From Lepidurus packardi (taxonomy: Eukaryota > Arthropoda > Branchiopoda > Notostraca > Triopsidae), in NCBI GenBank assembly GCA_023053545.1, contig JAKZAN010000006.1, forward strand, positions 5,213,001-5,277,000: a stretch of 64,000 bases of DNA, given 5' to 3'. Shown here piece after piece: positions 1 to 13,263 of this stretch. Position 1 is the first letter of the stretch, and each line of letters opens with the position of its first letter. The position numbers and the translations under genes were made by a program. The notes under the pieces were generated by a model. The model saw nothing but the letters and a program-made list of their open reading frames with translations, had not been told where the DNA came from and made no database searches.

Positions 1-779
1 CAATGTGCTGCGCTGCGTAGCAACTCCTTGATGGCATTCCAATTTTCTTTCTTTTCTTTCTTGATTTTCAATTTTTAGTTGCGAGAACTGATAAGGTTAT
101 GCGAGTGTCTGTATACATAAGAAGTATATACATAAGAGTATGTGGAGCCTGCGTTGTTAAGGCGGTGTGTGGATAGAGTCTATCTTGTTATCAAGCACAG
201 AAAGGTAAAGCCTCATGGTGAGCGTTTTTATCACTTCCTTGTTTAAGCCAAGGCAAAATGCGTAGTTTTTTGGGGGTTTTGTTTTTTCCGTTACGGAATG
301 CATAAGAGCGTCTCGGCCTTATGTAATGAGGGATTTAATCGGGATCGGGTGGCGCTGCTCATATACCACCAGGTATTAGTGGAGACAAGTGAGGTGGCGT
401 TCTGGCTCCTTGATTTAGCTATCATTGACGCATGCGCCGTGAACTTCAGCACGAGGTTGGGGGTTTATTAGGGGGTTTATTAGGCCTTTGTTTGAACTAG
501 ATTATTGCACGTTACATGCTGATCTGTCTGCCTTGCATCGCGCAGAAAATCATGAAAAGAATTCATAATCAACGTTCTTTTGTGGAGAAATTAATCCATT
601 TCATTTTCCAAGATTAGTCTTGAAATTAACCTCGTCATCACGCCAATGATTGAATTTAGTTCACTTGAAGTAGCTTCTAACCGAAAGCCAAAGCCGAACC
701 ATGCTTGACAACCATGAAATTGCAGCCAACAATGAAAAAAATAAGCGTTCCCCATAGTCAACTCTGAAGATCCGCGCTT

Positions 780-1290
780 TGAAACCGTACCAGCTGGCAA
801 CAATGAAAACGAGCCTTTTTTAAAAAGGAAAGCTCACGCTTTCTTGTGCTTACATTTTGGCTTCATTGCTGAACCTGGCAAGTAAAAAAATTGGGTGGGC
901 AACAATGAAAATGTGCATTTGATTTACGTGGTGGGGAACAGTGACCTTGCTAGTTGGCAACAATGAAAATGGAGCATTTTTAAAGAATTTTTGACTTTCG
1001 TGGTTGGCAACAATGAAATTGGCAAACGTCATTCCGATTGCCTTCACGTTCAAAGGTATTGAGCTAAATTCATTGTTAACATGGAATTTTTCTCTTTCTT
1101 TCGTTCGCTTTTCTGTTCCTATTACGTTCTAGTTTCATTGTTGAGCTTGCAGTGCCATTGGAACTCAGCAAGGGCAGTATAGCCAACCGAAAAAAAATCA
1201 CGAACGAAATAGAATGGGTGAAATTCATTCTTGAGGAGACGCGAAACGGGTAGAACAGCCCGTACATTTTCATTGTTGGCAACGTTGCCG
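780..1290. repeat. Cluster of CAACAATGAAA words
   Basis: Four direct copies of GGCAACAATGAAA (near 797, 900, 957 and 1007) are followed by inverted copies TTTCATTGTTG (near 1130 and 1267). The spacing is irregular, mostly 50-125 bases. Open frames crossing it show no protein similarity I recognise. Confidence 0.8.
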
Positions 1291-1734
1291 ATCGGGTTGA
1301 AGGTTTGCTGGGTTTGGTTGGGCAGCGGTTCGTTCTCTCCATAAATGAATGGCAGGGCTGTGAGCGGGCAAGGTTGACGAGCTGGGATCTTTGACAGGGG
1401 TACCACGTCCTTGTCTAAGATACCCGTTTTGCATGTGCCATATCGGAGCGGCCTGTTTCTTGAGCGCTGGCCTGATGTGATGGGCCAGACGCGGTGTGTA
1501 TTGCATCGCACTCCACAATTAACGCTCCTGTCACTCTGGGCATATACAATTAAAGTCTGTCCCTGGAGTCATTCCAGCATACCTAATACCATGCCAACCC
1601 AAAACGCAATCCCCCATAAAAAATACAATAAAAAGGAAAACGTAGCTCGCAAGAAAGTATTCGCTAATAAACTCCAAACTCTAAATGTACGTTTAACAGA
1701 AATAAAACGAGCGGTGCTCATCGCCGAGATCAAA

Positions 1735-1769
<35 letters not shown>

Positions 1770-2179
1770 AGAGAAGAGGGGGGTAGGTCCAATGGGTTTT
1801 GCAAGAGTTTAGGTTCATATAAAACAAGCAGATAAAGGCGAAGCGTTGCTGCACGTGGTCTTTTCCATTATTGCAGGCGTTTTTTATGCAAAACATCACT
1901 AGGGTTATGTTATATATTGTTCCGAAATCCGGTGCCAAAAAAAAACAGCGCCAACCGTTATTGTTTGAAGCTTTTAAAGTTGTTTGGCGAGCGCACTAAA
2001 TACGAGCGGCGGATCCCCGATAGAATTTAAAAAAAAGGGGCAAACATGAAGAAGAACATCGTTATAACTCACATTTGCATAGCGAAGAAACGGGTTGATA
2101 TGGGATGGCCTGGATCCGATAGTACCGCGCTGTTCTTCCTCTTTTTTTTCAACTCTTTTTCGATGTTTGTGTTGTAACA

Positions 2180-2250
2180 TGTATAAACACACACAAACAC
2201 ATACATAGACGTACGTATGTGTGTTTATATATGTGTGTGTGTGTATTGTG
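2180..2250. repeat. CA/TG-rich imperfect inverted repeat
   Basis: An AAACACACACAAACACATAC-type arm faces a TATGTGTGTTTATATATGTG-type arm around GACGTACG. It combines a dinucleotide microsatellite with a dyad that could extrude as a cruciform. Confidence 0.75.
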
Positions 2251-2458
2251 AGTTGGCGTGTTGAATGTGATACCTTGGGAGAAGCTTGAGAAAAGAATAC
2301 CCAACCCAACGCTCGGAGCTTGCTAATGAGCCAGGTAAACCTAGAGCGTTGGGACCTTACCATGCTAATATCGCCGGCTTGACTGGCAGAATCATACAGA
2401 AATATGCAGAATTATCCAGAGTTATGCAGAAAGTTAAAGAATTGATAGAAGATACCGA

Positions 2459-2657
2459 TACTGTCAACTTAAGGCTCTTAAAGGGCCCTAGAGGGTGTAC
2501 GGGGTAGCGCACGATAGCAAGAAGAAACGCTTTTCCGCAATAATTTTAAAATTTTTGAAAAAAGCTCTCGACAGTAATGTAGGCCATCTGAGTAAGAAGA
2601 ACATTGCTGAAGAAAGTTTTTGGATTCCGACCTTGAGTAATTTGAGAAATGCAATTT
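2459..2657. repeat. Dispersed repeat family C, copy 1
   Basis: Begins ACTGTCAACTTAAGGCTCTT. It shares GGGTAGCGCACGATAGCA, GACAGTAATGTAGGCCATCT and AAGAAGAACATTGCTGAAGA with the copies at 3819 and 4050. Confidence 0.85.
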
Positions 2658-3818
2658 ACTTTTGCCGAACAATGAAAGAAGGGAAAACAAGGAAGAAGAA
2701 AGCTGCGTTCAATGGCTAACTTGCAGTTTGTCAATGACATAACGGCCAGTTTTCTCGGAGCCAAAAGCTCAATTCATTGAAAGGAGACAAGTACTGTCCG
2801 TAACCTTCCAGTAGCATGCTCTTAACAGATGAAGGACTTGGCTGCACTTGGCTGCACTTGGCTGAGAGTGCGAAACTGAAAATGCGATGCATATGGCACG
2901 TTGAGTATTTGTTGACCGAGAAATGTTCCTTTTCTATTTTCATTTCGTGTTATTATCATTTTATATATTTTCCTTTGGCAAGTTTGTTTGAACTCATTGA
3001 AGGCTGGCATTGGAGCAAGCAAAGGCAAGCAAAGGTGCGGTTGTTTGGTGTACGAGACTTTTTCGACTTTGAAAAGAACTAGGTACACGTTGTATAGACA
3101 TGCCAAATGGAGATCTGAGAGATCTTTACAACAGACCGAGCAAGAGAGAGGAGAGAGAGCAGGAGGAAAGAAGATGAGAGAGATGACTCTTCGAAAGACG
3201 GGGGGCAGGCGAACATGCTGCACATGACTATTAAACTTTGTTGGAGAAGATTTGTACATCTATATGTACATCAATTTCTGGGACTTTTTTTTCTGGGGAT
3301 GCTGGGATGCTTTGAGATAGACAGAGAGAGAGTTGAAAAAGGGAAAACGTAATACGTCGTTGAGAGTGCTTGGTCATGTGCCGGTGCTGGATGTTTGGAG
3401 GGGCAAAGAGGTGCGAAAGGCAAACACCAACACCAAACCTGGGATTTTTATCATGGAAATGTGTGTTGGCCGTGACCAACAACCGAGATGTCCTTAGAAG
3501 GGCGGAGGAGTTGTGTTGTAGTTGGATCTAACTCAAAGTAGGATACTATCACCCTTACGAACACATTGATGCGCTCTTCACTTGTTTAAATCTACTCGCA
3601 CACTTTCAATAAGACAGCCCAAAATGTAAATAAATAAGTACATACCTGGTAAATATAGGAAAATAAAATATAGTAAAACAAGTCTGATAAAATAAATATA
3701 AGAAAGAAATAAAGAGGAAGAAAATTTAAAGAAAACGAGCATGAATTATGTGAAGAGATGAATGGAAGGTAAGGCAGGGTGTAATGAACGGTAATGTAAT
3801 GTACTCACACACATAAAG

Positions 3819-4172
3819 TACTGTCAACTTAAGGCTCTTAGAGGCTCGTAGGAATGGCAAGATGGGCTAAGGCTTATTGGGTAGCGCACGATAGCATAGG
3901 GAACGCAGAAACGCTCTAACGCAACAGTTATTCAAGTTATGTAAGAAAGCTCTTGACAGTAATGTAGGCCATCTAGGTAAGAAGAACATTGCTGAAGATA
4001 CTTTTCTGATTCTGACCTTCAGTAATTCTAGAAATGCAATTTGGATTTGGGTAGCACACGATAGCGTGCGGAACGAAGAAACGCAGAAACGCTCTAACGC
4101 AACAATGATAGAAGTTATGTAAGAAAGCTCTTGGCAGTAATGTAGGCCAGCTAAGTAAGAACATTGCTGAGA
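3819..4172. repeat. Dispersed repeat family C, copies 2 and 3
   Basis: Copy 2 covers 3819-4042. A shorter copy 3 (4050-4172) follows directly in tandem, repeating the GTAGC.CACGATAGC and CAGTAATGTAGGCCA blocks. Confidence 0.85.
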
Positions 4173-7100
4173 TTGCGTACCATAAAATAGCCCAAAATAT
4201 AGAAATAGAGGAAAAAAATTCAAAGAAAATGATCAGAGAGTGAACAAGAGATGAATGTACGGTACGGTAGGGTGTTATGTACTACAGTAGGTAGGTAGGT
4301 AAAGACGCTCCTTGTAAGTAGGTGACGAAGCGGAATTGAAAGTAAAGGGCAAATATGGAGCTCACCCAACACTCTTCTAGGAGATTTTTTTGAGCAAGGG
4401 GGGGGGGGGGGGGCATAATAGGCGGGTTAGGAGGTGTGAAGGTGTGAAAGCTGCGGCTTCAGAAAACTTAAATTGCACTAGCGTGTCAAGAGGCGGAAGA
4501 GCAGTCCTCTTGTTCTCGCTGTTTTGTGTTGTGTAGTTGTGTGTTCAAGGGTTAGGAAGAGTGTGATTGTCGTAAGGCTAATTTGTCATAAGACCCCTTA
4601 CCTTCTTTAGATTTTGGAACGCCCGAGCTTGACAGAATCTATATTTTTTTTATTTAGATTTGCCATTCGAAAAATTCAACTCAAAGCAATTCAAATTAGA
4701 GCTGGTAAAAAAACAAAAAAGAAAAATTTATAATTTGTTTTTAAGTGTTAGTTTTGATTATTGTTGAGGTTTTGCAGCGCCAGACATGGAAGATTGTTTA
4801 TAGTAATAGATACAAATATTAACATGACTTTCAGTTTCAATTGAACGTAGATGGGAGTTAAGGTTTTCATTGTTGGAACTTGTGTCTGAAACATTTTGTC
4901 AAGGAATTTCGCGAATCAAGGGCAACAGCATTTGCTCAGATTTTCTTTCCATTTCACTTTTTTTGGGGGGGTGGCAGCTTCAGCATGGCATTGTTGGCGA
5001 AAGTTTTCATTGTTGGGGTTTCAAGGTTTCTGGTCTGGTGTCATTCCTGTCAGGCTTCTTTTCATTATTGTCATTGGGACTGAAGGAATTACTTGGCGTG
5101 AGTCGGGAATTTCATGATTCATTGTTGATCCCTGTTTGTTTCCCTGTACCGTTCTTTTCCCTGTGGCGGAGAATTTCACTTGGTTGTCTGGTGCCTGGAC
5201 AGTCCATTCTGGCGCCTTTCATTGTTACGACGTCGTGTTTACTAAGTTGTTCGATTCACTTTTATTTGATTTTTTTCCAAGAAAATTCATGGTTGAGCTT
5301 GACCTGGATTCGTTTGGCATTCTGGGCCAAAGCTAGGGTAAGGGCAACAATGATTTATTTTTTTAGGATTTTTTTTCGTGAGGATTAATTTCGTGAGTCT
5401 AATGAGGATTCAAGGCCCAGGGTCCGTTTTTATTGGATTTTCCCGTCTTTTCTTCCTTTGAGAAATCTGTCAAAGAAAGTTCTACAAGAGGGGGCTGTTG
5501 ATTAAGTCAGGAGCTCTTTGCCTGGTTCGGTTGTATCTACACTGCACTACACCGTTCGCTTCCTCCGGGGCTTGGGTAACCTGCTCGTTCTGTTGCGCTG
5601 CGTTTCTGACGAATGTATGCGCATGTACTCGGTGACACGATGCATTATCCCGATCCAATATTGACATCCTGGTTTCTTGCCAACAAGTTTCATTCAGCAT
5701 TAAAAGCACACACTTGTTCACATCTCCATCCACAGCTTCCTTCGCCTCTCCTCTGGCAGAAGGGCCAAAAGGATTCGTCAAAGGGAAGTAGGCAATCCCT
5801 AGCGACTCTTCGGATATTTTTTACGCATTTTAAGCCCGGGCGAGGACATGGACGGAATGCCCTAATTTCTGCAGGTGATGACTGCCTCCCTCCCCCAAGA
5901 AATGATTCTTTCCGGCTTGTCATCACCCTGGCGGACCCCCCATGACTTTTTAAGCCTCCCTCCCCCCTTTCTAAGAGCGTTTTACCCCATCTTTCAGCCT
6001 TGATGAGTTAAAGCGTTAAAAAAAATGGAAGCAAAAGTACACACTTCCCAACCTCTTTCTACCTGCCTACCAAGGCTACTAAACCCTTTCTTGTGTCGGT
6101 TACCCCCACAAAGCGGCTCAAGGAATTGTTCAAACAAAATTTTCGAGAATGGGAATTTGAATTTTCAGTGAAGATATGACTGAACGGGCCCTACCTCCCC
6201 CAAGTCAATTTTCACGAAGTTCAATTTCCTCCTTGTCAATGATCCATTACGATTCTACATATCTAGAGGGCTATTTCCCTGATTTGCAAATTGCCCAAAT
6301 TTTATCCAGCCGAGTCGGAGGATTTTCTTCCCCCAAATGCTGAATTTTCATATTTTTTTCTAGTCAACTTCCAAAGTCGCTGAATCTTCTTAAAGGTAGT
6401 TTAAAGGGAGAGAGTTTTGTTTACGTTTGCGGGGGCAGGAATGGAAAGTTTGCCGATTAGGTGATTTACAGCTCCTGGGCGGGTTTTTGGACTCCCTAGC
6501 GGACCCTGCATGTGGTATGGGACGGTAGAGGGTACCGGGAGGACAGTATAGGGCAATCCAGTACCTACCACCAAGCCAGGCGATAGAGTAATGTGAGGTG
6601 TGGGTATTATCTTGTGACATGTTACGCTCTTTCAAGTGAGGATATATAGACCCCGTAAGGTCCCTGCAAGTACGGTAACTCTGCACGCATTCCTTTTTGG
6701 CGTTTAACAGGGCTCGAAAAAGGACCTCCGACGGTGGTCCGTCAAGACATTGAAGGTAGAGGACGGTTTTGCTTTGTCGAGCTCGTTAGAATCAAGCCCT
6801 AAAAAGCATAGAGAGAGAGGGGAGACCCTAGCCACAGATATTGTCACATGTCACCAGTAATTGCGTCAAGAGCCTGTTTCAGTGCCCGGTTCCTCCAGCT
6901 ACGATACGGCTTCCCCTCTTTTTTTCCCTAACTTCTCCGTACCTCGTAAAAACACTTGGGTAGCATTGGGTATCATCTAAGGAGTACTAAATTTTTTTAT
7001 TTTTTTTATTTTTTTTTTTACTTGCGATGGAACTACACCGCGCTTCTCATACGCCGTTTCGTAAGGGATATAGAGTCGTTAGTGAAGCGCAAGAAACCCG

Positions 7101-8029
7101 TAACCCGACATGACAGCCAGGTGAGAGATGCCACCTTCGATTAGAAGGTTGGTTGACTGAACAAACAGGGACAGTTGAACAGAACAAAACCCCCCCAAAA
7201 GACAAGGAAAAGTAAAAAGAAAATGAGGGTCTTTCGTGCTCCCTTTTTCTAAAAAAAAAAAAAAAAAAAAATACAGAAAAATCGGAATGATGGCTGGTGC
7301 CACTTTCTCCCGCCCGTTTTTGACCAGCGTTAGCATCTGGCGGCAAAAACAGGTCCAAGATGGCGTCCCTCCGCGCGTGGTAGCTCTACCCAAAACACTT
7401 TTTCATTGCATACCTTTGGGAGGACTTTCCGAGGAGATTCTTCTGAGGTGAGAGCGAAGGAGAGTAAGAGGGGAAGACAGGAAGACAGGAAGAAGAGAAG
7501 ACGGAGAATGAACGAAAAGGCCAAAAGCGGTGCCAAAGTTTTCTGAGGGCAAAAATGGCGGCCGCTGCTGACGTCCCTCGGCTTTATGATACGGCAACTG
7601 AAGATAGTTGACCATCGATGGATCCAAACAAGCGAGCGAGGGTCACAACAGGGCACTGGAATGTGGTCCTCGGAGCAGTTGGTTGTTTTATATTATAGGG
7701 AAACGAGCTGAGCTAGCTAGAACCAACACATTTCGAACCACGCTTCTTGCCTGCTTCGTTTTCACCTTGGAGGAACCGTTTCCACCACCCTTTTTACGCC
7801 TCGGATCGTTTTCCAACATTTTTTTTTATTTATTTTATTTTTTTTAACTTCCCAAACACAAAAACAAAAAGGCGACAGGCCTGTTGGCCGAGCCGCATAA
7901 CTTACATGTCACATAGTCAGAAACCCCTAAATCTGAATTGCCACACATGGGACACCGAACATTGGCGTCAGAATGCAGCCGATCTTCAAAAATGTTAAAA
8001 ATTCCCAAAAATTAAATTAAAGGAAAATA
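4173..8029. other. No gene recognised
   Basis: Intergenic-looking DNA. It holds a 16-G run (4398-4413), several TTTCATTGTTG words between 4866 and 5230, and a GC-richer stretch at 5480-5945 that is open on both strands without recognisable protein similarity. CCAAGATGGCGTCC, a YY1-like word, is at 7355-7368. Confidence 0.5.
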
Positions 8030-8385
8030 AATCGAACACTGTATCAAGGCACTGTCATAAGACGCTTTTCATGAAGATTGAAGATGCATACAAATGATCC
8101 TGGATTAAACTAGATTTTTTTTTTAAGAAAGAAAGAAATTCTCAAAATTCTCAAGAATTCTCACAAATTAAATAATATCGAACACTGGGTCAAGGCACTG
8201 TCGCAAGACGCTTTTCATGAAGATTGAAGATCCTTTATGGGATTAAAGTGGAAAATTTAAAAATAAAAAATAAAAAAAATAAAAAAATAGAAGTTAAACA
8301 AATTAAATTAAATACCATCGAACACTAGGTCAAGGAACATCATACGACGCTTTTCATGAAGATTTAAGATGCTTACACATGACCT
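8030..8385. repeat. ~140-146-bp tandem repeat, three copies
   Basis: The unit starts TCGAACACT and contains AGACGCTTTTCATGAAGAT. Starts lie at 8032, 8178 and 8318. Degenerate relatives occur near 8640-8710 and 10020-10075 (ATGCATACAAATGATCC). Confidence 0.85.
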
Positions 8386-9399
8386 AGAGAATTAAAAATA
8401 AATTAGAAATTAGAAAATAAATTAGAAGATTAAGAATTAATCTTAAAAATTAACCTTAAAGTTAATATTGATGTAAAAATCAAGCCATGCATCACTTTCT
8501 CCAAACTTGGTCGAAAACTAATTTAAAAAAAAAAAAAAAAAGTTTAAGGGATTTATAACACCAGGTAAGAGGCCTTCTTCGAAAAGACCAGATTTTTTCT
8601 ATTTTTTTTTTTTTTAAGAAAAGGAAAATGTTGAGTGATCGGAGACACGTGATAAGACGCATCATGAAGACGGAAGATGCATAAAAATGCCTGTTTTATA
8701 GGATTAAATTAGACGTGGAAGTGACCTAAATCAATAACGAGATGATCCTATGTAAGCTAAAGCGGTTTGGGGGGCAGGCAAAGGAGCTGAAAGGGGGGTA
8801 GGGGGGTCAGATCCGTCCTTATCGGTCTCCGAAGATCTCGTTTTATTTCCCTTTTATACCTTTTCGCCCCAAAGACAAGATCAGCACACATACACACGCC
8901 AAAGGGGGGTATTTGGACCGGAAGGCTTTTTTTTCTTTTTATTTTGGGGCTTTTTTGGAGTTTCAGCAAAGTAAAAAGGTGAGCTTTGTTAAAAAGAGGG
9001 GGGAAAAACGCTGTTAGCTTCATTGCCTCATTAAAAGGAATAGAGACATCACTTCCTGAAGCCGAAAGAAGCTCTATCAGCGGACGTTTCCCGTCTCGCG
9101 GGGGGGTTGTAAGTGTTCGGTATTTTTTTTTTTTTTTTTTTTTTTTTAAGGGGTAAGATAGTATTCCAGACGGTATTTTTTTGTCTTCGGTCGAGTTTCG
9201 AGTTTAAAAGAGCGATCAACTTGAGAAGAATGAAGCAGAAGAAGAAGAGAAATAGAGTTTTACAAGTTCTACCCCCAACCTCTTTACTTTGGGAGCTCCG
9301 CACCTTGGAAATTTACCTGTTTAACCCCCGTTCAGTGATATAAATCACTGCGACAAAAGTTGAGTTGTCCCAGTCAGTTAGGACATTCTTGGGTGGGCA

Positions 9400-9960
9400 G
9401 TTTTTTTGGGGTTTTCTGCTGTTTCGTCTTCTTCGTCTTCATCTTCTTCATCTTCACCTTCTTCTTCGTAATCTTAATCGTCTTCGTCGTCTTGGTGCTA
9501 TGTGCTGGAAGGAAGATGCACTTGACAGATTTTGGCAATTTTTCTTTATTTTTTTTCTTCTTTGACGTCATCTTCTTCATCTGCGTCTTCATCTTCTTCA
9601 TCTTCTTCTTCGTAATCTTAATCTTCTTCGTCGTCTTGGTGCTATGTGCTGGAAGGAAGATGTACTTGACATATTTGGGCAATTTTTCTTTTTTTTTTCT
9701 TCTTTGACGTCATCTTCATCTTCATCTTCTTCTTCGTCATCTTAGTGCTATGTGCTGGGAGGAAGATGTAGTTGACATATTTTGGCACTTTTTTTATTTT
9801 TTTCTTCTTTGACTTCATCTTCGTCTTCATCTTCTTCATCTTCACCTTCTTCGTCATCTTGGTGTTATGTGCTGGAAGGAAGATTTACTTGACATATTTT
9901 GGCCATTTTTTTTTCTTCTTTGACTTCATCTTCTTCATCTGGCTGATGGTGATTACAGAG
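9400..9960. repeat. TC-rich minisatellite, unit ~106-144 bp
   Basis: Four main copies of a unit carry TATGTGCTGGAAGGAAGATG and a CTTCTTCATCTTC-rich half (GTGCTA/GTGTTA anchors near 9495, 9639, 9745 and 9862). The Phe/Ile-rich and Lys-rich open frames across it are repeat artefacts. Two copies contain TGACGTCA. Confidence 0.85.
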
Positions 9961-10127
9961 GAAGACGAATTCGAAATTTCTCGGCAGTTTTGGGGGGGTT
10001 TTCCTTCTTTTTCTTCTTCTGCGTCATCCAAGATGCGTGTACAATGCATACAAATGATCCTTTATGGGATAAAACTAGAAAAGAATAATTTAAAAAATGC
10101 AGAAGAAATTATCAAAACTTGGAAGAA

Positions 10128-10158
<31 letters not shown>

Positions 10159-10663
10159 TAGTTTTAGCCCCAAATTTGGGGGAAATTGCTTTTTGCACCA
10201 TCTTTAAATGGAAGGTTCATTTTAAAATAAATTAGTGATTTTTTTTTAATTCTCTTTGCCATGGGTATGAATCTTCAATCTGCAGGAAGGAAGATGGATT
10301 TGAACGCATTGGGGCAGATTGGGGCAGTTATTACTATCGAACTACAACTCGTCGATACGTCAGTGGCAAAGGCAACAGAAGCCGTGTTTGGGGGGGGATG
10401 GGGGGGGGAGGGCAATGGAGTCTGGACAACAAGCGTTTGCTTATCAGAGACAAGTTCAAGTCCCGTTGGAATGTGTGATGGGTGGATATGGTTAGGATAC
10501 GACCTTTGGATACTTGTATTGATTACGAGACGACGGGTATTACGAACCTAGAATTCGGTTCGCGCTAGCCTGCCTGTCGCTGAATCCTAACCTTTGCTCG
10601 GCGTTTCATTTTCCTTTTTTTTATTACTTTCCAAGTTTGAAGTTTGAATGCCTAAAACATACT

Positions 10664-10917
10664 TCTAAGATTTTTTGTTTATTGGGAAGCTGTATGGTAT
10701 TTTCTCAATTTAATTTAAGGATTTTTGATTGGGATAGGGGGGAGAGTGCCAACCATCAGATTCTTCGAATGGCCAAAGTTTACATTATTTGAAACTATAT
10801 TCTATGCGACTTTTCTTTTTTCTTTTTAAGATTTTTTGATTGGGGGACTGTATGGTATTTTCCCCACTTAATTGAAGGATTTTTGATTGGGAGAGGAGGG
10901 GGAGAGTGCCAAACCTA
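10664..10917. repeat. Direct repeat of ~90 bp, two copies
   Basis: Copies at about 10664-10755 and 10826-10917 share CTGTATGGTATTTTC, AAGGATTTTTGATTGGGA and GGGGAGAGTGCCAA. Confidence 0.8.
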
Positions 10918-13232
10918 GTTTTTAAAAGGCGTGGGTTTATTAAGAATGTAAATTTGCGGTGTTGGGAGAGTGGTAAGGAAACTTTTATTCTGTATTATTT
11001 ATGTTCTATTCGGCGGAACCCAAAGTAGGATGGGGATAACGTACACGCGCTGGTTTTCGTACAGGGATTGAAAGCTAAAGGTTGTAAAAGGATCTCAAGG
11101 GATATCTGTTGCCTAATACCCTATTGTGAAAACTATGGCTGATACGCGGCCGATACTAATTCACGCGATATGCTCAGCGTTTCTATATTCAAATTGCTTG
11201 GGCTGCAAAAAGGCATTTGCAAGTCAAAATATCGTACTTTTTTTCCCCCCGCCCCACCCAGAAGAATAGAAACACAAAAGCCTTTGGACACCGCTGTGAG
11301 GACCCCAACTCTTTGAAAAAAAAAAAGAAAATGCTAGAGATTATTTACTAGGCCTATAAAAAAGCGCCTTAAAAGTATTGGGCGTCCTTTTTTGGATTCT
11401 GTTCTTAAGGTACAATTTTCATTTTTTTTTTTATTTTCTTGATTTTGAGGGGGAGAAGATACTGCACCGTACTGTGGATAAGCCTCTAGGTACAAGAACG
11501 AAGGTTTATAGGTAGAAGTATGTCTAAGGGCAAAATACCAGTACTGTCTGATTAACTGACTACGGTATTGCTCACTTGCAATAACATGGGAGTGTTAGGA
11601 AGGTTCATTTGGGCTCCGTGAAGTGGGAAGAATGCAGCCAGGTAATATTTTGAGAATATTGGAGGTTTTACCCATAAGCTACAGATGGAGGGGGGGGGGG
11701 GGTATGAGCTATTGCCCCGTTTCATAACCAATCTGATTAGCATAGACTGCGATGATTGCGACTGTCCCGGGGCGTCGAACGATCTTTGAAAGTTAAGTTG
11801 ATGAAATGGAAAGGGGAAGAAACTTTGACTTGGATTTCGACTTGGACTTGATCGCACTCGAGTGTGGTATGGACGTTTGTACCCTGTAGTGCCTGATTAT
11901 ACTGGGAAGTAATTGCCCTATGGTTCGTAGAGTCTGAATGACGCACTTGGAAAGGTTTCCTGGATGTGTACTTTGCGTTTATTTTTTCAAGCTTTTTTTA
12001 TTTTTATTTTTACAAAGTCATTAGAAAGGAGAAAGGGGTTTAATTGTAGCTAGAGTGAGCTCGTCAGTGTTATTTACCGTTATTTTACACTGACCTAGTA
12101 CCAACGCAATCCAACTGTGAAAATAGAATAATAAAATATATATTAAAATAGAAGGATGAAATGCTGAACACGTCAAAATCTAAAACATAGCAAATAGGAA
12201 AAAGATAGAAATATAGAAATATAAAAAATATAAAAAAGAAAAAAAAAATTTTAAGTACCAACAATGGATGTACATAGGACTGAGAACTATTGCAACTTGA
12301 ACATATGAAACAATGAATATGATCCGTGAAGGATCTTAGAACAGCAGACAGTGTGCCAACAATGAATGATTGGAGTCCCTTTTACAACTACCCCAACTTA
12401 TAACTTGCATCAAGGGAAGTCTCCCAAAGCATGCCCTGATCGCCACAGTGCAACACTGAATCATTGAAAGGCGCTAAATTAACGTAACATTTTTCTGTAT
12501 CATCAAGAGGGGAGTCTTGCAACCATGAATGTAGGCATGCATGAGAGGGAACACACAACAATCGTCGCAACAATGAAACCTCCAAAACTCGTCCCACCAA
12601 AACACAAGGAATTCCTTCTCTCAACTGGAACGCCCCCAGTGATGAATTTCTGCCATGAATCTCTTCATGATTCCTTTGTGGCCTTGGTCTAAACAATCAA
12701 TCTTGAACCACCGGGAACAATGAATATCACGCTCAAAAAGAACGCACTAGAAACCGTATTACCTCAACAATCCCAAACTACTACATGGAGTGTAAACTTA
12801 GAGCGCATTCCATTGGCTGCACTGGTGCCATGCTATTGGCACTATGTCAAACGTGTATATCTTTACGCACCGAGTGCTATTGCACCAGTGGAACGCGCTC
12901 TTAGTAAATTCAGAGTAGCAACTTGGCGTGTGTTCTAAAGCAGCCTCGTATTCATTGTTTGCGTCACTTGACTTGATCAAAACCCGAAGGATGAACCCAT
13001 GAAAACATGGATTCCGTTACATAATTCCATTACCCATAATTTTTCAAAAATTCCTGGAATTTCCACGGAAGTACACTCCAAAGTTAAGAGTTTAGGGTTC
13101 TTCGTCCGAATAACTTTGGGCTCACGTGTCATGCATCAGCATGATGTTAGTTTGCTCCCGCAGTCCCAAAAGGGCTTTCACATGATGATAGCACGGCAAA
13201 AGTATGTGTCCTATGTAGGTTGCACCAGATTG

Positions 13233-13263
<31 letters not shown>

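Noticed and set aside
9360..10155. Phe/Ile-rich ORFs that look like membrane proteins
   Set aside because: They are readings of the TC-rich minisatellite and T tracts.
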